Program-made: the position numbers and the translations under genes
Source: CAXBCP01 sp963974055
GTDB taxonomy: Bacteria > Pseudomonadota > Alphaproteobacteria > MPNO01 > UBA830
Direction of reading: 5' to 3'
DNA length: 64,000 bases
Assembly: GCA_963974055.1 (NCBI GenBank)
Contig: CAXBCP010000001.1
Span: 124,001 to 188,000, forward strand
Notes under the pieces: model-generated
The model's database searches: none
Told to the model about the DNA's origin: nothing
What the model saw: the letters and a program-made list of their open reading frames with translations, nothing else
Shown here: positions 17,691 through 26,979 of the stretch, piece after piece
How the letters are laid out: each line of letters begins with the position of its first letter
Position numbering within the stretch: position 1 is the stretch's first letter

Positions 17691-18989
17691 TCAACCCGGC
17701 TCGCGCACCTTCAACAGAAGGATGAACAGACCGGCGGCGAGGAAGACCATGATAGTCGCCATGCCCGCCCGCTGAGAGTCCAGTGCGCCCGCGACCAGCC
17801 CGAGGACCAGCGGGCCCATAAACGAAGTCGCCCGACCAGAAGACGCAAACAGGCCGAACATCTCGGCGCGAAGGTTCTCCGGCGCCAGCCGCGCCATCAG
17901 TGACCGGCTCGACGCCTGCGCCGGGCCCATAAAGAATCCCAGCGGCACGCCGACAATCCAGAACCACAATTTGGAGTCCACCAGCAATAGCGGGATACCG
18001 AGCGCGATCAGCCCGGTCAGCGCGATCGCGATGGTTCTTTTTGCGCCCATCCGGTCGTCGAGCCAGGCGAATCCTGCCGCCCCCAGGCCTGCGGTGACGT
18101 TCAGCGCGAGGCCGAACTGAATTACCTCCGCAATCGTCATATCGAATGTGCCGACGGCGTAAATGCCGCCGAACGCAAACATGGTGTTCATGCCATCGAC
18201 ATAGAAGACACGCGCCAGCAGGAACCAGGCGACATCGCGGTAGTCGCGCACGCGTTTCACCGTCGATATCAGGGTTGCGATCCCTTCGCGCGCGGCGACA
18301 CCGGGCCGGACACCGGCAGATGGCATATCCGGTACGAACAGGAACAGCGGGATGCAGAATACCGCGAACCAGATCGCCACCATCGGCCCGACGATGCGGA
18401 CATGCTCGGCGCTCGATTCCTGCAGACCCAGCAATGGCGGGTTTCCCTGAACGAAGGCAAACAGCGCGATCATCAGGCAGGACAGGCCGCCGGCATAGCC
18501 AAGCCCCCAGCCCCAGCCGGACAGTCGGCCCAACCGGTCCCTGGGGGCGATCGTCGGCAGCATGGCGTTATAGAAAACCTGACTGACTTCGAATGCGATA
18601 TTGGCGATCGCGAAAACGATCAGCGCATAGATCACGTATTCCGCCTCCGGACGCACGTACCACAGCAGCGCCGCGCCCGCGATGGTGATCGCGGACCCCG
18701 CGGCGAGCCAGGGTTTGCGCCGCCCGGACCGGTCGGCAATCGCGCCCAGCACCGGGCTGATCAGGGCGATCAGCAGGCCGGATATCGCCAGCGCCCGGCT
18801 CCATTGTTCCGTGCCGGACACCTTGTCGGAGGCGACCGCGGAGGCGAAATAGGCCGAAAACACAAAGGTGACGATGACCGTCGGAAACGCGGAATTGGCC
18901 CAGTCATAAACACACCAGGCGATGCGGGCGCGGCGAAGGCCCGGAGCGTCGGGGGCGGGGGCAGCGGTATCGGTATCGGGGATCCTCAT
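17691..18989 (-). CDS. MFS permease, UMF1 (Atg22-like) family
   Basis: The 432-residue protein has twelve predicted membrane segments. The start WCVYDWANSAFPTVIVTFVFSAYF is the signature of the UMF1 branch of the major facilitator superfamily, followed by PVLGAIADRSGRRK, the MFS loop 2-3 motif. Substrates of bacterial UMF1 proteins are largely unknown; the eukaryotic relative Atg22 exports amino acids from vacuoles. The gene is convergent with purH and faces away from the cupin gene. No operon partner is apparent. Confidence 0.83.
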   Translation of the reverse strand: MRIPDTDTAAPAPDAPGLRRARIAWCVYDWANSAFPTVIVTFVFSAYFASAVASDKVSGTEQWSRALAISGLLIALISPVLGAIADRSGRRKPWLAAGSAITIAGAALLWYVRPEAEYVIYALIVFAIANIAFEVSQVFYNAMLPTIAPRDRLGRLSGWGWGLGYAGGLSCLMIALFAFVQGNPPLLGLQESSAEHVRIVGPMVAIWFAVFCIPLFLFVPDMPSAGVRPGVAAREGIATLISTVKRVRDYRDVAWFLLARVFYVDGMNTMFAFGGIYAVGTFDMTIAEVIQFGLALNVTAGLGAAGFAWLDDRMGAKRTIAIALTGLIALGIPLLLVDSKLWFWIVGVPLGFFMGPAQASSRSLMARLAPENLRAEMFGLFASSGRATSFMGPLVLGLVAGALDSQRAGMATIMVFLAAGLFILLLKVREPG

Positions 18990-19100
18990 GACCGCACCCT
19001 AGCACTCCGGCGGTGGGCGGGAATACAGGAACCGCCGGGTTCCGTATGTTTTCGGATGGCGCTATGATCCGCCCCGGAATTCAGGACAGGGAAAATTGAC

Positions 19101-19649
19101 ATGAGCTACACGCTTCAGGACTTTTGCGCGGAAATTCACGAGATTCTGGCGGATGAGAACAACCCGACTGGCCGCGAGAAAGTGCGCGTGAAGATGGAAC
19201 AGCTTCTTGCGAACAAGACGTTCATTGACCAGTTCTGCGGGCCGGACAAGCCGGTCGGCGTTCACAAGCTGAACGAGGATCCGACCACCGGCGCCGTTGT
19301 CCTGTCCCATGTCATGGGCGAAGGCACCACGTCGCCGCCCCACGACCACGGAAATTCCTGGGCGATTTACGGCCAGGCGACCGAACACACCGTGATGACG
19401 GAGTGGGACCGAACCGATGACGGGTCGGACGATCAGAATATTTCGATGGAAGAGACAAAAAAATACCGCCTCGACCCGGGCCAGGCGGGTCTGTTCGACG
19501 TCGGCGTGGTGCATTCCATCGAATATCCGGACAATGCGTGTTTCGTGAGGGTGACCGGTGTCAATCTCGATGGCATCGACCGCAAGGCCTATAACCTGAA
19601 ACACCGGACGGTGAAAACGATCCGTGCGGAACGCGCCGACCAGGGCTGA
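19101..19649 (+). CDS. Cupin-fold protein, cysteine-dioxygenase-like
   Basis: The 182-residue protein has a cupin metal-site pattern: SPPHDHGNSWAIYGQATEHT, with candidate ligands in His-x-His, and a later VVHSIEYPD supplying a third His. Related cysteine-dioxygenase-like proteins oxidise thiols or act on small organic acids, but no substrate can be assigned. A GGG-rich site (AGGACAGGGAAA) precedes the ATG. The gene stands alone between a divergent MFS gene and the convergent NAD-GDH gene. Confidence 0.6.
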   Translation: MSYTLQDFCAEIHEILADENNPTGREKVRVKMEQLLANKTFIDQFCGPDKPVGVHKLNEDPTTGAVVLSHVMGEGTTSPPHDHGNSWAIYGQATEHTVMTEWDRTDDGSDDQNISMEETKKYRLDPGQAGLFDVGVVHSIEYPDNACFVRVTGVNLDGIDRKAYNLKHRTVKTIRAERADQG

Positions 19650-19660
19650 GGGGGCGGAAA

Positions 19661-19686
19661 CCCGGCGCAGAATTGCCCGCGCCGGG
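19661..19686. terminator. Hairpin between convergent cupin and NAD-GDH genes
   Basis: CCCGGCGC (19661-19668) pairs with GCGCCGGG (19679-19686) across a 10-nt loop. Read on the minus strand the stem is followed by TTT, so it may end the long gdh transcript. On the plus strand there is no clear T-run. Confidence 0.4.
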
Positions 19687-19692
19687 CAGGTA

Positions 19693-22600
19693 TTATTCTT
19701 CGATCAGCGCGCGGATATGGCGTGTGGCGACGGACAGCATCGCAAGGTCGACGCCGTCGGCGCGGCGCAGATCCTGAAGGGTCTGGTTGGCGCGCGTGAC
19801 GTCATGGTCGCGTGCTTCCTCCCATGCTTCCAGAACGACGTCCGCGGCCATTGCGCCGCCGGCGGTATCGATGATCCGCCCCGTTAATGCGGCCTGCAGG
19901 TCGTATAACTCGTCGACCATCGCCGATACCGCCATTTTTTGCCATTCGTTGTCGGCCGTCACGCCGCGCGCCGTTTCCCGCAGCCAGTCGAACCCGAACC
20001 GCGCGCCGATTGCATAATAGGCCTTCGCCGTATTCCCGACGCTTTCGCCCACGCGTTGAGCGATACGCACGATATCGCACCCGGCAAACAGGACTTCGAG
20101 ATGGGCGACACCGCGGGCAAGCTGCTCGGGTACGTTCCGCGCCATGTACCGTTCCGTGTTGCGGTCGACGGATGCCGCTAGCTCCTCCGACAGCAATTCG
20201 TCGAGCGATTTCGCCAGTTCGGCGATGCCCGGCTCGAACGATTGCACCGAATCCGACACATCCGGCGATCGGCCCGATTTTTCGATAAACCAGATCGTGC
20301 CGCGCTTGGTCAGGTTGAGGATATCCAGGTTGAGCATCGTCTGGACGTCCGCCGGGATCACATTGTCGAGCGCTTCGATCGACGCCCAGTATTGAGGCAG
20401 TCCGAACACGCGGCGGCATATCAGATATGCCCGCGTGATCCGCGCCGGCGTGGCCCCGGTCTCGTCCATCAGGTCGTTGATGAAGGTCGGTCCGGCACGG
20501 TTCACCAGGCTGTTGGTGATATAGGTCGCCGTGATTTCCCGGCGCAGACGGTGACGGTTCAGATATTCGCCGTACTTTTCGGCCAGCAGCGGTGGGAAAT
20601 AGAGCCCGATATCGCGCACCAGCCACGGGTCGTCCGGCACGTCGCTTTCCAGGATATCCTCGTACAGCGTCATCTTGGCATAGGCGAGAAGAACTGCCAG
20701 CTCCGGTCGCGTCAAACCCTGCTTGCGCATCTTGCGCTCGTCGAGTTCCTCGTCGTCCGGCAGGAATTCGACCGCCCGGTCCAGTTCGCCCGACCGTTCC
20801 AGCGACCGGATAAACCGGGTAGCTTCGCCGACGGTGTCGCCCGCCTGTGCTTCGGCATGGGTCAGCGCCATGCTCTGGCGGTAATTGTCCATCAGCACAT
20901 GCGCCGCGACATCCTTGGTCATCTTGACGAGGATATTGTTGCGTTCGGCAAGGTCCAGCTTGCCGTCCGCAATGACTTCGCCGAGCAGGATCTTGATGTT
21001 GACCTCATGATCCGACGACGCGACCCCCGCGGAATTATCGATAAAGTCCGGATTGATCCGTCCGCCGCGCAGTGCGAATTCGATGCGGCCGAGCTGGGTA
21101 ATGCCCAGATTGGCGCCTTCGCCGATCACCTTGCAGCGCAATTCGCGTCCATTGACCCGCAACGGATCGTTGATCCGGTCGCCGGCCGCGGAATCGGGTT
21201 CTTCCGACGATTTCACGTAGGTGCCGATACCGCCGAACCACAGCAAATCCGCCTCCGCCAGCAGGATGGCGCGGATCAGATCGTTCGGGGTGACGGTATC
21301 TCTGCCGTCGAAGCCATACAGCTCTGCGATCTGCGGCGACAGTTTGATCGACTTGGCCGACCGGTCGAATATGCCGCCGCCTTTCGAAATCAGTTTCGCG
21401 TCGTAATCCGACCACGAAGACCGGGCCATGCGGAACAACCTGTTCCGCTCCTTCCAGCTCGTTGCCGGGTCGGGGTCCGGGTCGACGAAGATGTGCATGT
21501 GGTTGAATGCGCCGATCAGCCTGATGTGTTTCGACAGCAGCATGCCGTTGCCGAACACATCGCCGGACATGTCGCCGACGCCGACCACGGTGAAAGGCTC
21601 TTTCTGGGTATTGATACCCATTTCGCGGAAATGTCGTTTGACGGACTCCCATCCGCCGCGTGCGGTGATGCCCATTTTCTTGTGATCGTAGCCGGCCGAT
21701 CCGCCGGACGCGAAAGCGTCGTCGAGCCAGAACCCGTAATCGCGAGCCACGCCATTCGCGATATCCGAAAACGTCGCCGTGCCCTTGTCGGCAGCGACCA
21801 CCAGATAGGGATCGTCTCCGTCGCGCCGCACGACCTGCGCCGGCGGGACGACCTTGCCGCCCTTGATGTTGTCGGTAATGTCGAGCATGCCGCCGATCAG
21901 AAGCTTGTAGCAGGCGACGCCCTCGGCAAGGAACGCTTCGCGGCCACCCGATGTCGGCGGCTGCTTCAAAACGAACCCGCCCTTGGCCCCGACCGGCACG
22001 ATGACCGCATTCTTGGTCATCTGCGCCTTCATCAGGCCGAGAATTTCGGTGCGGAAATCTTCACGCCGGTCGGACCAGCGGATGCCGCCGCGTGCCACTC
22101 GGCCACCGCGCAGATGCAGGCCTTCCATCCGCGGCGAATAAACGAAAACCTCAACCATCGGGCGGGGTAGCGGCAGGTCCTCGATATTGCTGCTGTCCAG
22201 CTTGAACGATACGTATGACTTGCGCGCGCCCTGCGCGTCGGTCTGGTAGAAATTCGTCCGCTGGGTCGATTCGACGAGATTCACGAAACGGCGCAGGATC
22301 CGGTCTTCGTCCAGATTCTGAACCTTGTCGAGCGCCGTGGCTATCCGTTTCCGCAACCTGGCTGCACCGGATTTGGCCGCCTGTTTTTCCGGGGTAAAAA
22401 GCTCTTCGAACAGGGCGATCACATCGCGGGCGATCGCTGCATTACGCGACAGCGTCTCGATCATATACGCTTCGCTGAACGGGATGCCTGCCTGGCGCAG
22501 ATATTTTGCATAGGCCCGCAGAATAATGATCTGGCGCCATGTCAGCCCGCTTGAGGCGACCATGGCATTGAAGCCGTCATCTTCCACGTCCTTGCACCAG

Positions 22601-24531
22601 ACGCGATCGAAGGTTTCCTCGAATGCATTCTTGACGGCGTCCAGGTCGATTTCCGCACCGTCGCGGGCGACCATGCCGAAATCGTGGATCCAGACGCAGG
22701 AATTCTGTTCGTTGCGGATTTCATGGGGAACTTCGTCGATGACGCGAAGACCCATGTTCTCGAGCATCGGCAGCGCATCCGACAGGGGGACTGCCGCGTC
22801 CTTGTTGAAAACCTTGAACCGGACAGACGATTTCGGCGCGCCCGTTGCGCGGAACAGGTCCATCGCAATATTGCCGGTCGAAATAACGGAGTCGATCTTG
22901 GCAATATCGACTACCGCATCGGCAGGGTGGGTCCGGTCGCGATACACAGCGGGGAATGCGTTCCGGAAGCGTTCATAGGTCGATACGCCGATGTTTTCGC
23001 CATGGGCCAGCGTCAGCGCATGGGCCAGATCGTCGGCCCAGTCGCGGGCGGTCTCGACCACGTCGTTTTCGATGTCGGCAATTTTCTTCGGAAATTCCTT
23101 GCCGGGTTCGGTTTTGACGATGAAGTGCAGCCGCGCGAGAACCTCGTCGGTCAACTGCGTGTAAAACGCCGTAACCTGGCCGCCGAATCCGGCGGCGAGT
23201 ACGTCCTGCACCTGGCGGCGCAGGCGCGTCGTATAGCGGTCGCGCGGCACATAGACGAGACAGGAAACATAGCGCCTGAAGGGGTCGCGGCGCACGAACA
23301 TCGCTACCTTCTGGCGCTCCTGAAGGTGAAGGATGCCGGTCGCCATCGCGCGCAGTTCGTTCTCGCCGATCTGAAACAGCTCGTCGCGCGGCAGGGTTTC
23401 CAGAATGTGGATGAGCGCTTTGCCGTCATGGCTGTTCGGCGAAAATCCGGAACCGTCGATAAGCCGCCGAACCTTGCGCCGGATCACGGGAATCGACTGG
23501 ACCTGCTGGTTGTATACGGTCGACGTGAAAAGACCGACAAACAGACGCTGGCCGACCGCATTGCCGCGGGCGTCGAACTGTTTGACCATCACGGTGTCGA
23601 GATGGACGCCGCGATGGATCGTTGACCGCTGGTTCGCCTTGTTGATCAGCACCAGTGCGGGCCGTTTCATGAACGCCGCCAGGTCCGGGGGCAGAACGGC
23701 ACCGTCGGAAATTCCTTCGATCACCGTGATTTTGTCGTCGCGAAGAAGCCCGAGGCCCGATTTCGGCACGATCGACAGCGTCTGCCGTTTGGCGCCGCCC
23801 TTGCAGACGTAATCGCGGTATCCCAGGAACGTGAAATTGTTGTTGTCGAGCCAGCGAAGAAACGCTGCGGTTTCATCGATTTCCTCTTTCGGCACGCTGG
23901 TACTCGGATGGGTCGAGTCGAGTTCTGCAATCACCTCCGCGATGCGCACCCGCATCGGCCGCCAGTCGTCGACTGCCGCCCGGACATCGCCCAGGACTTT
24001 CTCGATCGATCTTGCAAGCTCCTTCATCATGGCGCTGTCGGTCTGCTCGGTGACCTGCAGATGCATCACGGATTCGGACGGAACCTCGGTATCGTCCGGA
24101 TATTTCGAGACGCCCGTTAACTTGCCTGCGGGGGTTCGCGAAATAGGGATCACCGGGTGGATGATCAGGTGGACCGTTAAATTGCGGCGGTTGAGGTCGG
24201 CGGTAACCGAATCGACCAGGAACGGCATGTCGTCATTGGCGATCTCGACAACCGTGTGGCTGCAGGCCCAGCCGTCCTTCTTCGGGTCGGGGTTGAATAC
24301 CCGGATTTTGCTGGCCCCCGGCTTACGGGTCTGTGTGAATGCCCATAGCGACATGACCGCGCCCTCAAGACATTCGTCGGCGGTTTCCGCGCAATCCTGC
24401 GGCGACACATTGGCGAAAAAAAGACGGCTGAAACGTTCTATATCGTCAGCGCGCTTGCCTGCGCCGCGCCGGGCGCGGCGGACGATGCTATCGACCAGTT
24501 GTTTTTTTTGGCGGTCACTACTTACGGACAT
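19693..24531 (-). CDS. gdhB: NAD-specific glutamate dehydrogenase, large (~180 kDa) type
   Basis: The 1612-residue protein is the large NAD-dependent glutamate dehydrogenase found in alphaproteobacteria and some gammaproteobacteria, which deaminates glutamate to 2-oxoglutarate and ammonium for catabolism. The long N-terminal regulatory region has ACT-like stretches. The catalytic core includes GGRVARGGIRWSDRREDFRTEILGL (around residues 810-835), MTKNAVIVPVGAKGGFVLKQPP with the catalytic Lys, and a later VVGVGDMSGDVFGNGML nucleotide-binding region. The start ATG is preceded by GGGGAA. It stands alone, with a ~180-nt divergent control region upstream. The symbol follows common use for this type. 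Confidence 0.95.
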   Translation of the reverse strand: MSVSSDRQKKQLVDSIVRRARRGAGKRADDIERFSRLFFANVSPQDCAETADECLEGAVMSLWAFTQTRKPGASKIRVFNPDPKKDGWACSHTVVEIANDDMPFLVDSVTADLNRRNLTVHLIIHPVIPISRTPAGKLTGVSKYPDDTEVPSESVMHLQVTEQTDSAMMKELARSIEKVLGDVRAAVDDWRPMRVRIAEVIAELDSTHPSTSVPKEEIDETAAFLRWLDNNNFTFLGYRDYVCKGGAKRQTLSIVPKSGLGLLRDDKITVIEGISDGAVLPPDLAAFMKRPALVLINKANQRSTIHRGVHLDTVMVKQFDARGNAVGQRLFVGLFTSTVYNQQVQSIPVIRRKVRRLIDGSGFSPNSHDGKALIHILETLPRDELFQIGENELRAMATGILHLQERQKVAMFVRRDPFRRYVSCLVYVPRDRYTTRLRRQVQDVLAAGFGGQVTAFYTQLTDEVLARLHFIVKTEPGKEFPKKIADIENDVVETARDWADDLAHALTLAHGENIGVSTYERFRNAFPAVYRDRTHPADAVVDIAKIDSVISTGNIAMDLFRATGAPKSSVRFKVFNKDAAVPLSDALPMLENMGLRVIDEVPHEIRNEQNSCVWIHDFGMVARDGAEIDLDAVKNAFEETFDRVWCKDVEDDGFNAMVASSGLTWRQIIILRAYAKYLRQAGIPFSEAYMIETLSRNAAIARDVIALFEELFTPEKQAAKSGAARLRKRIATALDKVQNLDEDRILRRFVNLVESTQRTNFYQTDAQGARKSYVSFKLDSSNIEDLPLPRPMVEVFVYSPRMEGLHLRGGRVARGGIRWSDRREDFRTEILGLMKAQMTKNAVIVPVGAKGGFVLKQPPTSGGREAFLAEGVACYKLLIGGMLDITDNIKGGKVVPPAQVVRRDGDDPYLVVAADKGTATFSDIANGVARDYGFWLDDAFASGGSAGYDHKKMGITARGGWESVKRHFREMGINTQKEPFTVVGVGDMSGDVFGNGMLLSKHIRLIGAFNHMHIFVDPDPDPATSWKERNRLFRMARSSWSDYDAKLISKGGGIFDRSAKSIKLSPQIAELYGFDGRDTVTPNDLIRAILLAEADLLWFGGIGTYVKSSEEPDSAAGDRINDPLRVNGRELRCKVIGEGANLGITQLGRIEFALRGGRINPDFIDNSAGVASSDHEVNIKILLGEVIADGKLDLAERNNILVKMTKDVAAHVLMDNYRQSMALTHAEAQAGDTVGEATRFIRSLERSGELDRAVEFLPDDEELDERKMRKQGLTRPELAVLLAYAKMTLYEDILESDVPDDPWLVRDIGLYFPPLLAEKYGEYLNRHRLRREITATYITNSLVNRAGPTFINDLMDETGATPARITRAYLICRRVFGLPQYWASIEALDNVIPADVQTMLNLDILNLTKRGTIWFIEKSGRSPDVSDSVQSFEPGIAELAKSLDELLSEELAASVDRNTERYMARNVPEQLARGVAHLEVLFAGCDIVRIAQRVGESVGNTAKAYYAIGARFGFDWLRETARGVTADNEWQKMAVSAMVDELYDLQAALTGRIIDTAGGAMAADVVLEAWEEARDHDVTRANQTLQDLRRADGVDLAMLSVATRHIRALIEE

Positions 24532-24711
24532 TTCATTCCCCAGACGGTTGCGCGCGCAGATCGAGGCTCTGCGATCTATTTATTAACGACGCCGTGCTAA
24601 TGCGATATCGGTCGTCTCTCCGTCGAATATGGTCAGCGGTATACCAGAAATTAACCAATTTATTGTGAAGTGAATGTTAACGCGTGTTCGGCAAATCGAA
24701 ACGAGGATGAA
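24532..24711. other. Divergent intergenic region between NAD-GDH and a small membrane protein
   Basis: This roughly 180-nt A/T-richer gap must hold promoters for both directions. I see no inverted repeat or consensus site convincing enough to name. Confidence 0.4.
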
Positions 24712-25074
24712 ATGCCTGACGGTTCAATGACGGTCGATTCACCGGCACATAGTATCTTCGACCGGCTGCCCCCCGATATTCTGGGCGGTCTCAGCGTCGA
24801 ACAACGCGCGGCAATCGCGTCCGCTGCGGGACAGTGGGACGCCAAGTCCCACCGGGTCAATATACGGATCAGTCTGCCGCTGCTGCCCGAACGCTGGTAT
24901 TTGACCGTGCTGGGCGGCCCCGAACGCCGCACCGTCGAACGTCGCCGGGTGGAACGGGTGCGCAATCCGGTGCGCACGGCAGGCAACCTCGTGTTTATTT
25001 TCCTTGCCGCCCTCGGGTTTTACGGCGTCGCCGCCGCCGCGCTGCTGTTTTCGTCTTCCGTCCTGGAATACTAG
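24712..25074 (+). CDS. Conserved-looking small membrane protein, unknown function
   Basis: With ATG 24712 (preceded by GAGGATGA) the protein has 120 residues. It has a cytosolic N-terminal part with an LPERWYLTVLGGPERRTVERRRVERVRNP basic region (about 58-86) and one C-terminal hydrophobic stretch NLVFIFLAALGFYGVAAAALLF. I do not recognise a named family; the layout resembles small inner-membrane proteins of alphaproteobacteria with a positively charged cytosolic face. An upstream ATG at 24670 would add 14 residues lacking any features. Confidence 0.6.
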   Translation: MPDGSMTVDSPAHSIFDRLPPDILGGLSVEQRAAIASAAGQWDAKSHRVNIRISLPLLPERWYLTVLGGPERRTVERRRVERVRNPVRTAGNLVFIFLAALGFYGVAAAALLFSSSVLEY

Positions 25075-25204
25075 GCGCGCAACCCGCCCGCTGGCCGCCG
25101 TCGGGTGTTTTCCCGGTGACTTTCTTGCATCCGCACATGTAGCGTGAGATGAAGTTGATCCCGGAGCCGCAACTGCGCGTTTCCGCATCGAATAGCATGA
25201 TCTT

Positions 25205-26536
25205 ATGAATCTGTTTTCCCGGCTTGTCCGGTCCGAACCGATCCTGTTCGTTCTGTGGGCGAACGAGCTTGTCCGTCTTGTCTGGTCGCCACCCGCGCTG
25301 CAGGCAGCGTCGGGCTGGCTGATGATGCTGTATGTTGCGCTGTCGTTCAGCCGTATCCGCAGGGGGACGGTCGTTCTGTGCGCGCCGCTCGCCGCACTCG
25401 CCATTGCGCTGGCCGTCGCGTTCGATCAGTGGGCCGGGGTGATCCGGGGGTTCGAGAATGCAGCCGTGTTCATGGCGTTTTTCGGCTCTATCGTGCTGTT
25501 GCGCGCGGTCGCGAACCAGCGTGCCGAAATCACGCGGGCGCGCTCTCTGTTCACCGGTCTCCGCGCCGAACATACCAATGGCGCTTTTCTCATGGGCGCG
25601 CATCTGATCGGCTCGGTCCTTGTCGTCGGCGTGCTCGCCATTCTCGCGCCGATCCTCAAGGACGATGCCGACGACACAACCCGCCGCCGCGCCGCCGAGG
25701 TCAGCCAGCGGGGAATGTGTCTGGCGCCCCTGTGGTCGCCCTTCTGGGTCGCCTCTGCATTCGCCGCGCAGCAGATTCCCGGGGTGCCGGCCTGGCAGAT
25801 CATGATGCTCGGCCTCGGCATGGCGGCGATCGGCCTGGTGCTGGCGCATGTGATGTATGCCCGTGATGTCGGCGTCGCCGACCTGTGGCGGGCGGTAAAG
25901 GGATTTGCGCCAATCGTGCCGTCGGTCGCCGTCTGCGCGCTGATGATCGCCGGTTTGTCCACGGTCGCCGGCCTCAGCACGCTCAAGGCACTGATCGCAA
26001 CCATTCCGATGCTGGCGGTTTTATCGCTCCTGGCGGCGCGCGCGGCGCAGGCACGTGAGATCGTCAGCGAAACCTGGCGCGGCAGCAGCCGCGTCTGCGA
26101 CGAAATCGTCGTGGTAACGACGGCGCTTATTCTGGGGCGCGTACTCGAAGCGGCGGTCAAGGATGTCGGCGTCGGCGACATGATCGGGGCGCTTGCTCTG
26201 CCGGGCTGGGCCGTCATCGCCTGCGTCATCGCCACGATCACGCTGGCGTCGCTTGCCGGTATTCATCAACTCGTATCGATCATTGTGGTGCTCGTGGTTT
26301 TCATGCCGCTGGACACCGGTGTCAGCGATATCGTTATGATGGAGGCGGCGCTTGTCGGCTGGGGATTCGCGTCGATGGTCGGTGTGACCGCGGTATCGAC
26401 GGCGACGGCGAGCGCCATGTTCAAAGTGCCCCGCGCCCAATTGATTTTCGGGCCGAATCTTGTTTTCGTTGCTGTTTTCGGAACCCTGTGCGTCGGCCTG
26501 CTTACGCTTGCCGACGTTATTTTCTTCGCATCCTGA
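25205..26536 (+). CDS. Polytopic permease-like protein, ion-transporter type, unknown substrate
   Basis: The 443-residue protein has about eleven to twelve hydrophobic segments arranged in two halves around a loop (AAQAREIVSETWRGSSRVCDE). Stretches such as HTNGAFLMGAHLIGSVLVVG and VTAVSTATASAMFKVP recall ion-transporter/TRAP-type carriers, but no diagnostic motif is clear. It lies 130 nt downstream of a small membrane protein gene on the same strand and just upstream of tRNA-Gly on the other strand. No substrate can be proposed. Confidence 0.55.
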   Translation: MNLFSRLVRSEPILFVLWANELVRLVWSPPALQAASGWLMMLYVALSFSRIRRGTVVLCAPLAALAIALAVAFDQWAGVIRGFENAAVFMAFFGSIVLLRAVANQRAEITRARSLFTGLRAEHTNGAFLMGAHLIGSVLVVGVLAILAPILKDDADDTTRRRAAEVSQRGMCLAPLWSPFWVASAFAAQQIPGVPAWQIMMLGLGMAAIGLVLAHVMYARDVGVADLWRAVKGFAPIVPSVAVCALMIAGLSTVAGLSTLKALIATIPMLAVLSLLAARAAQAREIVSETWRGSSRVCDEIVVVTTALILGRVLEAAVKDVGVGDMIGALALPGWAVIACVIATITLASLAGIHQLVSIIVVLVVFMPLDTGVSDIVMMEAALVGWGFASMVGVTAVSTATASAMFKVPRAQLIFGPNLVFVAVFGTLCVGLLTLADVIFFAS

Positions 26537-26541
26537 AGGAT

Positions 26542-26562
26542 CCGGCCATTTAAAATGGCCGG
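26542..26562. terminator. Palindromic hairpin after the permease-like gene
   Basis: CCGGCCATT, TAA loop, AATGGCCGG forms a perfect 9-bp stem 5 nt after the stop of the permease gene and before the end of the oppositely oriented tRNA-Gly. It lacks a T-run in either direction, so it may be a Rho-assisted or processing hairpin. Confidence 0.45.
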
Positions 26563-26617
26563 CAGGCGCAGGAAGACACCTGCGCGCCGGTTGAATCGTC
26601 GGCTAATGTGGGGAAAT

Positions 26618-26692
26618 TGGAGCGGGTGATGAGATTCGAACTCACGACTTCAACCTTGGCAAGGTTGCGCTCTACCCCTGAGCTACACCCGC
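26618..26692 (-). tRNA. tRNA-Gly (anticodon GCC)
   Basis: Read on the minus strand, a 7-bp acceptor stem GCGGGTG/CACCCGC encloses a D-arm (GTAGCTCAGGGGTAGAGC), an anticodon stem CAACC/GGTTG with loop TTGCCAA (anticodon GCC), and a T-arm with GAGTTCGAATCTC. Discriminator T and an encoded CCA follow, giving 75 nt in total. A promoter-like sequence lies upstream at 26713-26741. Confidence 0.95.
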
Positions 26693-26712
26693 ATCCTTGG
26701 AAAACGCCGCAA

Positions 26713-26741
26713 TATATATGTGGGTGGCCCGATGAAGGCAA
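26713..26741 (-). promoter_or_regulatory. Sigma-70-type promoter for tRNA-Gly
   Basis: On the minus strand TTGCCT (-35) is separated by exactly 17 nt from TATATA (-10), about 20 nt before the tRNA 5' end. The spacing and position fit a stable-RNA promoter. Confidence 0.6.
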
Positions 26742-26979
26742 GAGGTGTTTGAAATCAGGTGAAAATTAGGGGCGAGCCTATATTGGGCCTGTTTTCCGCC
26801 ACCGGGTTGCCGTCTGACGGCCCGGTTGGGGCGCCAGAGCCGTGCCGGCCGGGCAAAGACGATTAAAAAACAGCGGTGTAAGGCTTGTCAGCGCGCGGCC
26901 GACACGCCATTTTCAGGTGTAACGGAGACGACACGCGGGAAAGTTTCCCGAATAAAGGCATGAAGCCAAGGTACGAATC
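26742..26979. other. Intergenic region upstream of the CnoX-like gene
   Basis: The gap between the permease-like gene and the thioredoxin gene (26537-26979) is 443 nt and holds the hairpin, tRNA-Gly and its promoter in its left half. The right part has short G/C-rich partial palindromes around 26808-26860 but no frame or clear promoter that I can support. Confidence 0.4.

Noticed and set aside
20242..22170. 642-codon frame on the plus strand opposite the NAD-glutamate dehydrogenase
   Set aside because: Antisense shadow of the strongly conserved catalytic core; no start signal or domain.
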